Below are positions 7,504 through 17,388 of a DNA stretch of 64,000 nt, in pieces. The notes under the pieces are model-generated. The model ran no database searches. It saw only the letters and a list, made by a program, of their open reading frames with translations, and was not told the DNA's origin. The translations under genes were made by a program, and so were the position numbers. This stretch comes from Elysia chlorotica. Lineage: Eukaryota; Mollusca; Gastropoda; Plakobranchidae. Positions within the stretch are counted from its first letter, which is position 1; every line of letters starts with the position of its first letter. The stretch lies in assembly GCA_003991915.1 (NCBI GenBank), contig RQTK01000537.1:272830-336829 (forward strand). The letters run 5' to 3'.

Positions 7504-8620
7504 ATGTATCCGTACACCTACAACAATTTTTTCATGCCCCATCGCGAGGATCGCATCCCGCCGCCGCCGCGCCAATTTACCGATCGCGTCGCCGAGGGGA
7601 GAAAGCACCGATGAAAAGCGGGGCTACCTCAACAGCAGCGTGGAGCTAGACGCCCACCGATTTTACGGCGGAAACCCCATCGTCGTTTCGGCGGAGGAGG
7701 GTTTTCTCCCGGACCTCCCGGCGGACAAGACGGTTTTCGACGAGACGGTCTTTGCCCGCCACGGGAGGGAGAGAATTTACCTCCACGTCTACGGTCGGCC
7801 CACCGTCTACTACGTCGACATCCTGGACGCGTACCAGTCGTCTCTGCCGGTCCTCTCCTCGCTGATCCGCCCCGTGGACTGCACCCGATACCTCAACATG
7901 ATAAATTTCGACGGCCTCTCGGGCTTCATGGGGGGCAAGCTGGTCTACCGACGGCCGGCCTTTCACGCGGTGGCCGGGTTTCGGTACATGGTGAAACTGT
8001 ACTTTGGCGGGCCCGACCCCGCGGGGCAGTACGCGATCAAAAAAGTCCTCTCGGAGACGTCAAACGTCTTTGTAAACAAGCTCTACAACTGCGCCGTGCG
8101 CCCGTACTCTGCCTGGCTCATCTCCAAGAGGGCCGCCGTCACGGGCCAGCTGTGGATCAAATCGCCGCCGCATGTGAAATCCACGAGGGAGTACAAGTAC
8201 GTCGACGTCTACTACAAAGACGTGGTCTTTGACACGGGCGCCTCGGTCAATTTCGACGCCCCGCTCGAGAAGCTGCGCCAAACGATTGACGGGATCATCG
8301 ACGGGAAGAGCCGGCTGACCCTGGCGGTGATGCGGAAGAGGATAGACCACTTTCGCCGAAACTTTGACGCGGCGACGCTCGGCGAGAACAAAACCCTGTC
8401 GTCCGTTCGGAAATCCCTCCTGGACCTCTTGTTTGGCGCGGACATGAAAAACGGCGTGGAAAACAACCGGCTCCGGCTGGAGGTGGCCGACACCCTGGAC
8501 GCGCTCGGGATCCCCTTTCACTACTCTGGGGATACGCCCGTCGGGGTGCCTTTCAACAGGGAGGCGGACACGGTGGCCCTGGAGCACCTCCAGCTGCAGC
8601 ACGAGATCGCATCGCCGTGA
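7504..8620 (+). pseudogene. Viral family B DNA polymerase, N-terminal part
   Basis: N-terminal part of a large, RNA-primed-type family B polymerase. The most plausible start is the ATG at 7504 (MYPYTYNNFFMPHRED), whose frame stops at 7614. From about 7600 the reading continues in another frame (GYLNSSVELDAHRFYGG onward) that stays open to the TGA at 8620. The frame seems to have broken once near 7600 and again near 8617, where the exonuclease part continues. GC-rich codon use differs sharply from the host genes. Homology of this N-terminal part is inferred from its continuity with the exonuclease domain. Confidence 0.65.
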
Positions 8621-9813
8621 AGACGTTTTGGGACGACGTCGTCTTTCCAAAGTACTACACCGGGGAGCCCGAAAAGAAATTTCTTGGGACGGTGCAAAAG
8701 GTCGGCCAGCAGATGCGGGTCCTCTACATGGACATTGAGACAAACATGAAGCCCCACTCCAAGGACGAGCAGGAGGTCATCTGCGTGCACAACACTCTCT
8801 GCCACGACGGGGCTCACAAGGTCCCGATCGAGCACAGGACGTTTCTCTACGTTCATTCCTCCAGGTGGGGCACCCTGACCGTGGACGAGGAAAAGATTGC
8901 CGAGATTGTCCACCGGCAGATCCTGGGCAAGTTTCCCATCAACCTGGTGCCCGGCAAAAACTTTGACGTGGTCCTCTGCCCCACCGAAAAGGATCTCCTC
9001 GCGCGGCTGATGGAGTACACGGCAGAGTGTCAAATTTCCCACACGGCCCACTACAACGGGGACTCGTTCAACTGGTCGTTTAATCAGCTCCGCCTGGAAA
9101 AGCACGGCTACCGCGGGGCGAGGCCTTACCAGTTTGAGGCCGGCCGAAAGAGGCGCGAGTACAAGTGCCTGTCCCTCAGCAAGAGGTGCGACCGGGCCGT
9201 CATTAACTACAAGAGGGAGAACAAGGAGACGGACAGCAAAAAGAAGACGAAAGCCGTGAAGCAGTACCTCCTCGAGAAGAGCGAGGCCCTTTACGCCAAC
9301 GAGGTCGAAGAGTACGAGCCGGAGGAGGAGGACTACTACTTGGACGACCGGGTCGTGGAGAACAATCACATGCTAGAGGCGTGGAGCATTCACAACCTGT
9401 GCTTCAACAACGCCGGGTCGCGCGACGTCATGAAGCAGATTCCCAACCAGGTGATTTACGAGGACGAGACGAACCCGACGGACAAGCGCCTGGACTCTAC
9501 GTCCTACACCATTTTGAAGATTCGGAAGATTGATCACCCGGACGTAAAGTACGAGAACCTGGAGAGGACATGGCGGACGGGCGACAACGACATTCTCATC
9601 GCCTACTGCATCATCGACGTGCTGCTGACGTGGGGGATCGACGCGGTCCTCATGAGCGGCATCATGGACGTGACCACGGCAAACAGCGTGTTCCTTCCCG
9701 TGAGGGAGATTAAGGGCAACCAGACGCTGGTGCGCACGCTCTCGATGATGAACAACTACATGTGGTACCGCGGCATCGTCTCGCCCGACCCGTCGAACCC
9801 GCGCAACGAGGAG
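8617..9813 (+). pseudogene. Viral family B DNA polymerase, 3'-5' exonuclease part, truncated
   Basis: Exonuclease domain recognised by its three motifs: Exo I in YMDIETN (about 8728), Exo II in HYNGDSFNWSF (about 9050), Exo III in YCIIDVLLTW (about 9602). A Lys/Glu-rich insert lies between Exo II and Exo III. The frame is open from 8617 with no ATG, in the -1 frame relative to the preceding part. It ends abruptly at 9813 in the repeat array, shortly after NNYMWYRG. The palm and thumb with the catalytic DTD motif are absent, so this copy cannot make a working polymerase. Exo II resembles large-virus and polymerase-epsilon-type enzymes rather than protein-primed ones; the virus family cannot be fixed. 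Confidence 0.82.
9782..9813 (+). repeat. 32-bp inverted repeat partner at the polymerase/array junction
   Basis: Partner of 5496-5527. The array starts at the next base (CGTCATCAGG). The shared junction shows that polymerase truncation and array joining happened before the inversion or duplication that created the two ends. Confidence 0.85.
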
Positions 9814-10842
9814 CGTCATCAGGTCACTGTGACCCAGTGACGTCATCAGGTCACCGTGACCCGGAAGTGACGTCAGAAGTGACGTCGGCAGTCTATTTTA
9901 GCCCGACCGGAAGTGACGTCACCTGTCTATTTTTAGCCGATGACGTCATCAGGTCACCGAGTGGAAGTGACGTCAGCGTGCCCCGGAAGTGACGTCACCA
10001 GTCTATTTTTAGCCGATGACGTCATCAGGTCACCGTGACCCGGAAGTGACACCGGAAGTGACGTCGGCAGTCTATTTTTAGCCCGACCGGAAGTGACACC
10101 GGAAGTGACATCACCGTGACCCAGTGACGTCATCAGGTGCCCCGAGGTCGGCGGAAGTGACGTCATCACCGGAAGTGACGTCTATTTAAGCAGTGACGTC
10201 ATCAGGTCACCGAGCGGAAGTGACGTCAGCGTGCCCCGGAAGTGACGTCATCACCGGAAGTGACGTCACCAGTCTTTTTTAGCCGATCAGGTCACCGAGC
10301 GGAAGTGACGTCATCGTGCATCACCGGAAGTGACGTCACCAGTCTATTTTTAGCCGTGCGGAAGTGACGTCATCAGGTCCCAACCCGAAAGTGACGTCAC
10401 CGAGGTCGGCGTAACCCGGAAGTGACGCCATCACTGGAAGTGACGTAAAAGAGCAACCAGGAAGTAACGTCACCAGTCTATTTTTAGCCGTGCGGAAGTG
10501 ACGTCATAAGGTCCCAACCCGGAAGTGACGTCACCGAGGTCGGCGTAACCCGGAAGTGACGTCACCAGTCTATTTTTAGCCGATGACGTCATCAGGTCAG
10601 CGTGCCCCGAGGTCGGCGTGACCCGGAAGTGACGTCATCACTGGAAGTGACGTGGCACGGAAGTAACGCTACCAGTCTATTTTTAGCCGATGACGTCATC
10701 AGATCACCGAGCGGAAGTGACGCCACTGTGCCCCGAGGTCGGCGTGACCCGGAAGTGACGTCACCAGTCTATTTTTAGCCGATTACGTCATCAGGTCACC
10801 GAGCGGAAGTGCCGTCATCAGGTCACCGAGGTCGGCGGAAGT

Positions 10843-10899
10843 GACGTCATCACCGGATGACGTCACTTCCGGGTCACGGAGTCATCCGGTGATGACGTC
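10843..10899. repeat. 57-bp palindrome, loop orientation 2
   Basis: Same 19-base arms as at 4006-4062, but the 19-base loop (10862-10880) is the exact reverse complement of the loop at 4025-4043. The flanking modules are also exchanged, so the whole neighbourhood is inverted relative to the left array. Confidence 0.9.
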
Positions 10900-11270
10900 A
10901 CTTCCGCTCGTACCGAGGTCGGCGAAACCCGGAAGTGACGTCATCACCGGACGTGACGTCACCAGTCTATTTTTAGCCGTGCCCCGGAAGTGACGTCACC
11001 GTGCCCCGAGCGGAAGTGACGTCACCGTGCCCCGAGGTCGGCGTGACCCGGAGGTGACGTCAGTTTTTGATTCAAACTGTTTTGAAGACACCGAGTCGGC
11101 GTAATCCGGAAGTGACGCCATCACCGGAAGTGACGTGGCACGGAAGTAACGCTACCAGTCTATTTTTAGCCGATGACCACGCCGTGACGTCATCACAGTG
11201 ACGTCACCGTGCCCCGAGCGGAAGTGACGTCACCGTGCCCCGAGGTCGGCGTGACCCGGAGGTGACGTCA

Positions 11271-11436
11271 GTTTTTGATTCAAACTGTTTTGAAGAAAAT
11301 GAAATTTTTTTTAAAGTTCCGCTTAATAATAAATTTTGTTTTTTCTTATTCTACGATCTTGCTTCTTACACTAACGTGTAATTTCCACTATAAAGTTAAG
11401 ACTTCTAAATTCTTACAGTTTTTTTACTTATATTGT
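11271..11436. other. AT-rich island within the right array
   Basis: About 165 bases of AT-rich DNA interrupt the GC-rich array; modules resume at TGTCGTGACCCGG. Its first part (GTTTTTGATTCAAACTG, TTTTGAAGA) also occurs at about 11064-11091 inside the array, so it was copied there. It may be host DNA caught in the array or a viral non-array segment. No gene seen. Confidence 0.6.
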
Positions 11437-11632
11437 CGTGACCCGGAGGTGACGTCATCACCGGAAGTGACGTGGCCCGGAAGTGACGTCACCAAGGTCG
11501 GCGTGACCCGGAAGTGCCGTCACCAGTCTATTTTTAGCCAATGACGTCACCGTGCCCCGAGGTCCCGGAAGTGACGTCATCAGTCTATTTTTAGAGGTCA
11601 CCGTGGCGACAGGAAGTGAACACAGACGAACA

Positions 11633-11699
11633 CAACGGGTTTAAATTTTTATTTTATTTCGAGCCGTATATTTTAGATGGTGAAACATTCCGACAAAAA
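11633..11699. repeat. 67-bp direct repeat, left copy, at the right edge of foreign DNA
   Basis: Begins CAACGGGTTTAAATTTT and ends CATTCCGACAAAAA; perfectly repeated at 11820-11886. The two copies flank a 120-bp Thr tract. Confidence 0.9.
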
Positions 11700-11819
11700 A
11701 ACCAACGACGACGACAACCACGACAACGCCGAAACCGACAACGACGACCACCACAAAAACGACGACAAAAAAACCGACGACGACAACCACCACGACGACA
11801 ACCACGACGACGCCGAAAC
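11700..11819. repeat. Thr/Val tract at the right edge of foreign DNA
   Basis: 120 bases of ACGACGACAACCACGACG and CCGAAACC modules reading Thr/Lys/Pro on the plus strand (TTTTTTPKPT). It is inverted relative to the tract at the left edge (818-1081, 2334-2596), so the insert is bounded by inverted copies of this tract. Confidence 0.85.
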
Positions 11820-11886
11820 CAACGGGTTTAAATTTTTATTTTATTTCGAGCCGTATATTTTAGATGGTGAAACATTCCGACAAAAA
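11820..11886. repeat. 67-bp direct repeat, right copy
   Basis: Identical to 11633-11699; after AAAAA at 11886 ordinary AT-rich host intron sequence follows. It is either a duplicated target or the product of slippage around the Thr tract. Confidence 0.9.
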
Positions 11887-12138
11887 TGTACTCGATAAAT
11901 CATCAAAATATGAAACACTGTCACAAAAGGAATCTAATTGCTGTCCAGTTTTAGTCACGAAAAAGAAATGTATCAAGGAGCGTAAGTTACATCTATTAAA
12001 ACAAAAATGGACTGATAAAGTGAAATACCCGTAACATTTTAAAATAAGAGTAGCATTTGTGATAATAATATTCTGCCTTTATCACCATCTTGAAGTTTTC
12101 CTTGAGCATATCTCGACTTCAACCGGACTTTTTGTGAG
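11887..12138. other. Host intron remnant, no feature seen
   Basis: AT-rich unique sequence between the foreign insert and the GPCR TM6 exon region; no gene, repeat or RNA recognised. Confidence 0.6.
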
Positions 12139-12298
12139 ATGTTAACACTATACCTCAAGCTGCCATTATCTTGGGCCTATATTACCACTTTACCTTAAAA
12201 CACCGTTATCTAAGGCCTATATTACCACTTTATCTTAAAACATCGTTATCAAAGGCCTATGTCAAAAGTATACCTCAAGACATCGTTGTCCAAAGCCT
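12139..12298 (-). repeat. Four 40-bp tandem repeats spanning the TM6 exon's splice donor
   Basis: Units at 12298-12259, 12258-12219, 12218-12179 and 12178-12139 (minus strand). The first contains the real exon end and donor (GTCTTGAG/GTATAC). Units 3 and 4 keep donor-like TTTAAGGTAAAG and CTTGAGGTATAG; unit 2 has lost the GT (AAGATAAAG). The exon end has therefore been copied downstream into the intron together with its splice site. Confidence 0.8.
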
Positions 12299-12502
12299 CA
12301 GCCATTATCTGGACGAGCCAGAAGACGCCGGTTATGGAGGAGAGCTTGATGTAGATAAACAGGTCAGTTCGGTCACTCTGCTTGGACCTGGAGAAGTCCC
12401 GGGACTGCAGCGCCCTCGTGTGGCGAATCTTGCAGGCCGTGATGGTGAAAAACACAGCATTGGACGCGATGACGGCACAGAGCGGCAGCACAGTCCCCAG
12501 TC
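12274..12502 (-). CDS. GPCR exon encoding TM5 and TM6
   Basis: Reads GLGTVLPLCAVIASNAVFF (TM5), a basic loop ending SKQSDRTDLFIYIK, then LSSITGVFWLVQIMAEAL (TM6). Acceptor CAATAG before GACTGG and donor GAG/GTATAC are both clear. Phases fit the preceding exon (GTG G) and the TM7 exon (AG plus G). Typical of methuselah-like or adhesion-type class B receptors. Confidence 0.88.
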
Positions 12503-12599
12503 CTATTGGACATTGAAACAAAACAAAAAAAGCATCTTGGAAAAAAATGTTTAAGTAAAAGGTTAAGTCAGTGGTTGGTGGAGGATCAGGACAAGCGGT

Positions 12600-12711
12600 G
12601 TTGTTAAATACGTCTGGGTCTCTTTCTCTTTCTCTGTCTATCCCTTTGACACTCCTATATTGCTCTCTCTCTCCCTTCCTCCTCCTCTCTCTCGTTCTCT
12701 ATCAGTCTCTC

Positions 12712-12756
<45 letters not shown>

Positions 12757-12785
12757 ATCTCTCTCACACATACACACACACGCGC
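12600..12785. repeat. CT-rich microsatellite with CA end
   Basis: TCTCTC/TCTATC tract followed by CACACA at about 12765-12781, inside a GPCR intron. Confidence 0.9.
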
Positions 12786-13084
12786 GAACTTTCTATTTCC
12801 TATCCGTCTTTCTTTCACCTCTCTATTGCGCCAGCATATCTCTCTCACTCTCTTCTCTCTAATTTGAACTGTGATGCCCATGTAAATGTAGTCTGAAAGG
12901 TGCCACCGTTTTCTTTCCTTCTTGTAAATTCTACAGATTGGTGAAAATAAAATTATATAGACATAACGAAAAACCAATCAGATCAGATGGAAACAAGCTT
13001 ATCGATAAACTAGACTTTCTTCGAGATTCAATGCCAGCAAGAATGCCAGTCCAAGAGTCGCCCCCTCCTGTAAGGTCTGGCGGC

Positions 13085-13925
13085 TAGGTATCTTGCAGTC
13101 TCCTAGATTCCCCAAGGGATATATGTGTGGCAATTAGGTCTCTTGCAGCATCTCTTGCTGTCTCCTAGATTCTCAAAGGGGTCTATGGCTGGTGGCTGGC
13201 TAAGTCTCTGTCAGTTTACTAGATTCCCAAAGGGGTCTATGGCTGGTGGCTGGCTAAGTCTCTGTCAGTTTACTAGATTCCCAAAGGGGTCTATGGATGA
13301 CGGCTGGCTAGGTCTCTTGCAATCTCCTAGATTACCCAAGGGGTCTATGTGTGGCAATTAGGTCTCTTGCAGCATCTCCTGCTGTCTCCTGGATTCTCAA
13401 AGGGGTCTATGGCTGGTGGCTGGCTAAGTCTCTGTCAGTTTACTAGATTCCCAAAGGGGTCTATGGATGACGGCTGGCTAAGTCTCTGTCAGTTTACTAG
13501 ATTCCCAAAGGGGTCTATGGCTGGTGGCTGGCTAAGTCTCTGTCAGTTTACTAGATTCCCAAAGGGGTCTATGGATGACGGCTGGCTAAGTCTCTGTCAG
13601 TTTACTAGATTCCCAAAGGGGTCTATGGATGGCGGCTGCATAGATCTCTTGCAGTTTCCTAGATTCTCAAAGGGATATATGTGTGGCAACTAGGTCTCTT
13701 GCAGTTTCCTAGATTCTCAAAGGGATATATGTGTGGCAACTAGGTCTCTTGCAGCATCTCTTGCAGTCTCCCAGATTCCCCAAGGGGTCTATGTGTGGCA
13801 ACTAGGTCTCTTGCAGCATCTCTTGCAGTCTCCTAGATTTCCTAAGGGGTCTATGGATGGCGGCTAGCTAGGTCTCTTGCAGTCTCCTAGATTCCCCAAA
13901 GGGTCTATGGCTGACGGCCTAGGCG
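13085..13925. repeat. 54-bp minisatellite
   Basis: About 15 units of GGTGGCTGGCTAAGTCTCTG ... CTAGATTCCCAAAGGGGTCT, 54 bp in the central units and more variable at the ends. Because 54 is a multiple of 3, it yields periodic 18-residue open frames that are not genes. It lies in the intron between the TM3-4 and TM5-6 exons. The remaining intron (13926-14302) shows nothing recognisable. Confidence 0.9.
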
Positions 13926-14302
13926 AAGCAGAGGACAGCTCTACCAGTCATAACGACTTGGGACAGTCCTGCTGATATATAAGTAATATATTTCTGGATT
14001 GTACATGGTGGTTCAAAATGCAAAAATATTTTACAGACATTCCCCCAAATTTTACGGAAATAAACACGTGTTTATTGGTTCTTACCGACCAATTACACTT
14101 CGGTGGATCATAAAACTAAAGTCTAACACTCAGACCGACAGGTACGACACCAAAACTTGTCTCCGCTGAAAACTTTATTGTGACACCAAACCAGGCTGTG
14201 GCGGCGAAATTCAACAAAGATTCATGGGATAGAGTCGTGAATCTCCAGAATAGAGGCCCAACGCTCCACCACTTAAGTCAACTTTACCCTCCCCCTCCTT
14301 AC

Positions 14303-14622
14303 CCACGAGTAGCGGTGTGTCGAGGTAGCACGCGTCCCGCCCGTAGCCAGTCCTACTCCCGCCCGACGCGCCAAGGGAGGCTACTGTGACAGCACACACG
14401 ACGCCCACCGGGAGGGTAAGAGACAGCGCCACCGTGCGGACCAGCCGAGAGTCGAGCCAGCTGCAGCAGCCACGCCTGTGGGTCCTGATGTGATGTCCGC
14501 CAGTCGTCAGCGAGAACACCCGGTACATGTGCAGGCAGCAGAGCCAGCTCCAGGCAAACAGCCACAGCCACAGGAAGTGCGTCACCAGGCCTAGCGCGGT
14601 GCACACTGGGCCTGGCCCAGAT
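14303..14622 (-). CDS. GPCR exon encoding TM3, TM4 and extracellular loop 2
   Basis: Reads VCTALGLVTHFLWLWLFAWS (TM3, with the conserved Cys for the loop disulphide), then YRVFSLTTG, a basic loop, LVRTVALSLTLPVGVVCAV (TM4), and GRDACYLDTPLLV, whose Cys pairs with TM3. Acceptor CTCCTCAG and donor GTGG/GTAAGG. The phase joins the TM1-2 exon (CAC GT plus A). Confidence 0.88.
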
Positions 14623-14639
14623 CTGAGGAGGAGGGGGAG

Positions 14640-14936
14640 TTAAACTTGTTCATATGTCGGAGAGGAGTTGAGTTGAGTTGAGTTGAGTTGAGTTGGTTTA
14701 ACGTCCAACATCAGCACTATATAGGATATATTGTGGATGGGCCCCAAGATTAGCGTGTGACAATTTTATGTGCTGCCACACACGAGGCAGGGCGGGGATG
14801 TCATGACTCCTGCCTCAGCCGGTCACATTATACTGACACCGACCGAACCAGTAGGGAGCGCAATCGCCAGGGTTCGAACCCGCACCTTTTGCGTCGGAAG
14901 CCGGTGTTCTACCCCAGAAAGACCACACCCCCCGTA
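14640..14936 (-). mobile_element. tRNA-derived SINE, full length, minus strand
   Basis: Minus-strand order: tRNA-like head with a perfect B box (GGTTCGAACCC at about 14873-14883) and an A-box-like GGGGTAGAACACCGG. Then comes a body with GGTTCGGTCGGTGTCAGTAT, GTGACCGGCTGAGGCAGGAG and a 3' part ending TTGGACGTTAAACC, then an AACTC tail (GAGTT repeats, about 14664-14694). Related copies are at 27005, 27920, 29122 and 39590. The body carries the sequence from which the 47-bp minisatellite at 26.1-29.0 kb appears derived. Confidence 0.8.
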
Positions 14937-15500
14937 TGTCGGAGGGAAAAAATCACATCAGAAAGCGTTTTTTAAAGGATTGTTTGAGTTAGCCATTTTA
15001 AATAATACAGGTAAAATTAGCCTTTTCCCACCACGATGCACACATGTTGTGCGGGTTGATATGATCTTGTGCTAGCACATTTTTTGTATTGATATGCACC
15101 GATTCCATTTCAAAATAATGGAATATAAAAACTTTAAACTTTTCAACTTTTTGAAAACTCCCCAAAGCAGTGCGCACACAAGAAATGGGCCTAAAATCGT
15201 GCGATGTGAAAAGTTTAGAAGAGCCAAGTCACCGGGAGGTATAAAATCTTATCTTTGAAAAGAAACACTCGCTTTAACAGTTTGAACGCAACAAAATGCA
15301 ATCATATAAAAAAATCATGTTCACTTTGAACCATGGCATTATACCTATACCAACCCCTGTGATGGAAGTACAACAGAGACATAACTCTGCACTAAGGGTA
15401 GTTTTACCATTGAAAACTGCCCCATTGCTCATGATATAGTATAAACACCATGAATACGCATATTGTACTTATAACACTAGATCTAATAACTTCTACTCAC
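14937..15500. other. GPCR intron, no feature seen
   Basis: AT-rich intron sequence between the SINE and the TM1-2 exon; nothing recognisable on either strand. Confidence 0.6.
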
Positions 15501-16330
15501 ACGTGAGAGCTGGCTACCAAGAACGCCTGCGCCATTAGCATACTCGCACACAGGAACGTGTTGTTAAGGCCAGCCTCGTTACGCAGAGCCCTGAAGCTCA
15601 AGTAGGTCAGCAGAGTCAGAGCGAGGCACACCATGGACACGCCCACACACACCAGCGTGAGGGCGTATTGAGCTTTCTCTACCGCGCTAAACCCGGACTG
15701 GTCGCGCGTCTTGGCGATAAACTCTCGCAGACGGTCCTTCTCAAACCTCCTGAGCTTTGAGTCCAAGCTCTCCCGGCATACCCGGAGAATTCCCGCCCTA
15801 TCCACGGACATGGACGATAACTCGGTCCATTCTGTGAAAACTAGAGTTATCTTCCCTAGATTCAGAGATAATTTTATCACAGGGATAAAGCTCGTCGTTC
15901 TATCCGTCTTCTCAATTTCATAATCGGAAGAGTTAAACTGGACGCATTCGCAGCTGAGATTCTGTCCAGCGTTTATGAAATGGTCCCTGGCTGTGAAGCT
16001 GCTTGGCCATATCGCGGCATAATCAGATCCTTCGGACTTGTGACATCTTACGCCGGGGTCTGAACAAAAAGAGCTAGAGTTGGTTTCTCCCAGTACCACG
16101 AGCGGAGTGTAGCCAATATGAGGATACCCGGACAGATGGTCGACAAACGTAGCCAACTTCATCTCGAAACGGTCGCGGGAAATTTCCCTGCTGGCCACCA
16201 CCAGCACCTGGAGACAGAGGGTCACGTGATGGGCAGTCAGGCCGCCGGCTTCTTTGGCTTGACGTGCAGCCGATATGGCGGTCACAGTTATTTCGAAACC
16301 GTCTAGCGTTCCGTTGAGGTGTGATGCGAC
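15501..16330 (-). CDS. GPCR ectodomain and TM1-TM2 exon (methuselah/adhesion-type class B receptor)
   Basis: The largest exon, 830 bp. It encodes an extracellular part with several Cys and N-glycosylation sites (NGT, NSS, NLS, NSS). TM1 follows (about YALTLVCVGVSMVCLALTLL), a short intracellular loop TYLSFRALRNEAG, and TM2 beginning NNTFLCASMLMAQAFLVASS. TM1-loop-TM2 with LRN and N-x-x-L in TM2 is characteristic of class B/methuselah-like receptors. No clear GPS cleavage motif is seen. Acceptor TTTTTCTAG and donor CACGT/GTGAGT. With the exons at 17389, 20467 and 20829 upstream and 14303, 12274 and 2068 or 555 downstream, it forms a seven-transmembrane receptor gene; its ligand is unknown. Confidence 0.9.
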
Positions 16331-16408
16331 CTAGAAAAAGATTAATATTGGCGGCTTGATGAATATTTACATTCACTAAGTATGAACTAAGAGTGAGAGA
16401 TAGAGAAA

Positions 16409-16413
<5 letters not shown>

Positions 16414-16492
<79 letters not shown>
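16414..16492. repeat. GA dinucleotide microsatellite
   Basis: About 75 bases of GA repeat followed by G-rich sequence, in the GPCR intron. The rest of this intron (16493-17388) holds nothing I recognise. Confidence 0.95.
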
Positions 16493-17388
16493 GGGGGGAG
16501 GAGGGATGGGGAGAGAGATAATTAATTTTTAAGCAATGATATCCTGGTAATAAGTTGACTTAAAATGAAATTGCCTTTTCAAACCATTTTCTTGTAACTC
16601 ATTCTCTAAGATCACTTAGCAGCTGAGAAGAAGAATGATGGCGCAACCAAAAGTCAACGCTGCTTAAGTCGACCTTCAAGGGACGTGCCTGGAAATATCG
16701 ACTGATGGGAAATTCGAGTTATCACCCATCTTCTATTAAACTACACTAAGAATCTATGAATGAGATCACGATAAAAGTTCTGAGTAAAACTGAGTTAACT
16801 CAATTCTATTGGCCAACAAGAATTGAACCGTCAATATATTAAATACAATGGTTAAAAAATCGGCAATTTTGCATGACTTGTAAGTTCAAATCCATATTTC
16901 CAAACATCAGTCTACTGAATGGAATCGAACTTCTTTTCATATACATATAGTTTGTTTATTTCTTAGCAATCGTAGGAGTTTCAAAAGGATATGCCAATAA
17001 TTCTAAAATACATGGTTGTTTTACAAGTGGTATGAAGAATTTAGCAAGCGCTGTCATGGGTGTGTGGAGGCAAGCTAGCCCGTGGGTAATAAGTCAAGAT
17101 GCATCTAGTTTCTGTTTTGCGCTACAGTTAAGACCCTGGTTCACCATTGCTAAGGTACTGGTTTCGATCCCCGTTTAGTTTAAACATGTTTAGTTACCCC
17201 TTGTCAACCCAGAACAGAATAGATTGGCTGAAGTTCTTAGATCACGGCGAAAGTAAAGTGCATCAACAAAAGTCATTGACCCTCACCGAAAAAATGTCGT
17301 TTGCGAAGGAAAAAACCAGGGTCTTGACTCTCTAAAAAGGATGGGACAAACTTAAAACAAAATTGATATGTAATTGTTTATGAGTCAC

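Larger units (their letters stand above)
9814..11632 (+). repeat. ETS/CRE/MEF2-like site array, right copy
   Basis: Third array, in direct orientation up to about 10850; its first 1.0 kb matches 5495-4060 read backwards, and also 3523 onward. AGGTCACCGTGACCC palindromes are at 9848-9862 and 10027-10041. Beyond 10910 it is more degenerate, with point changes and shortened modules. No gene is present. Confidence 0.9.
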
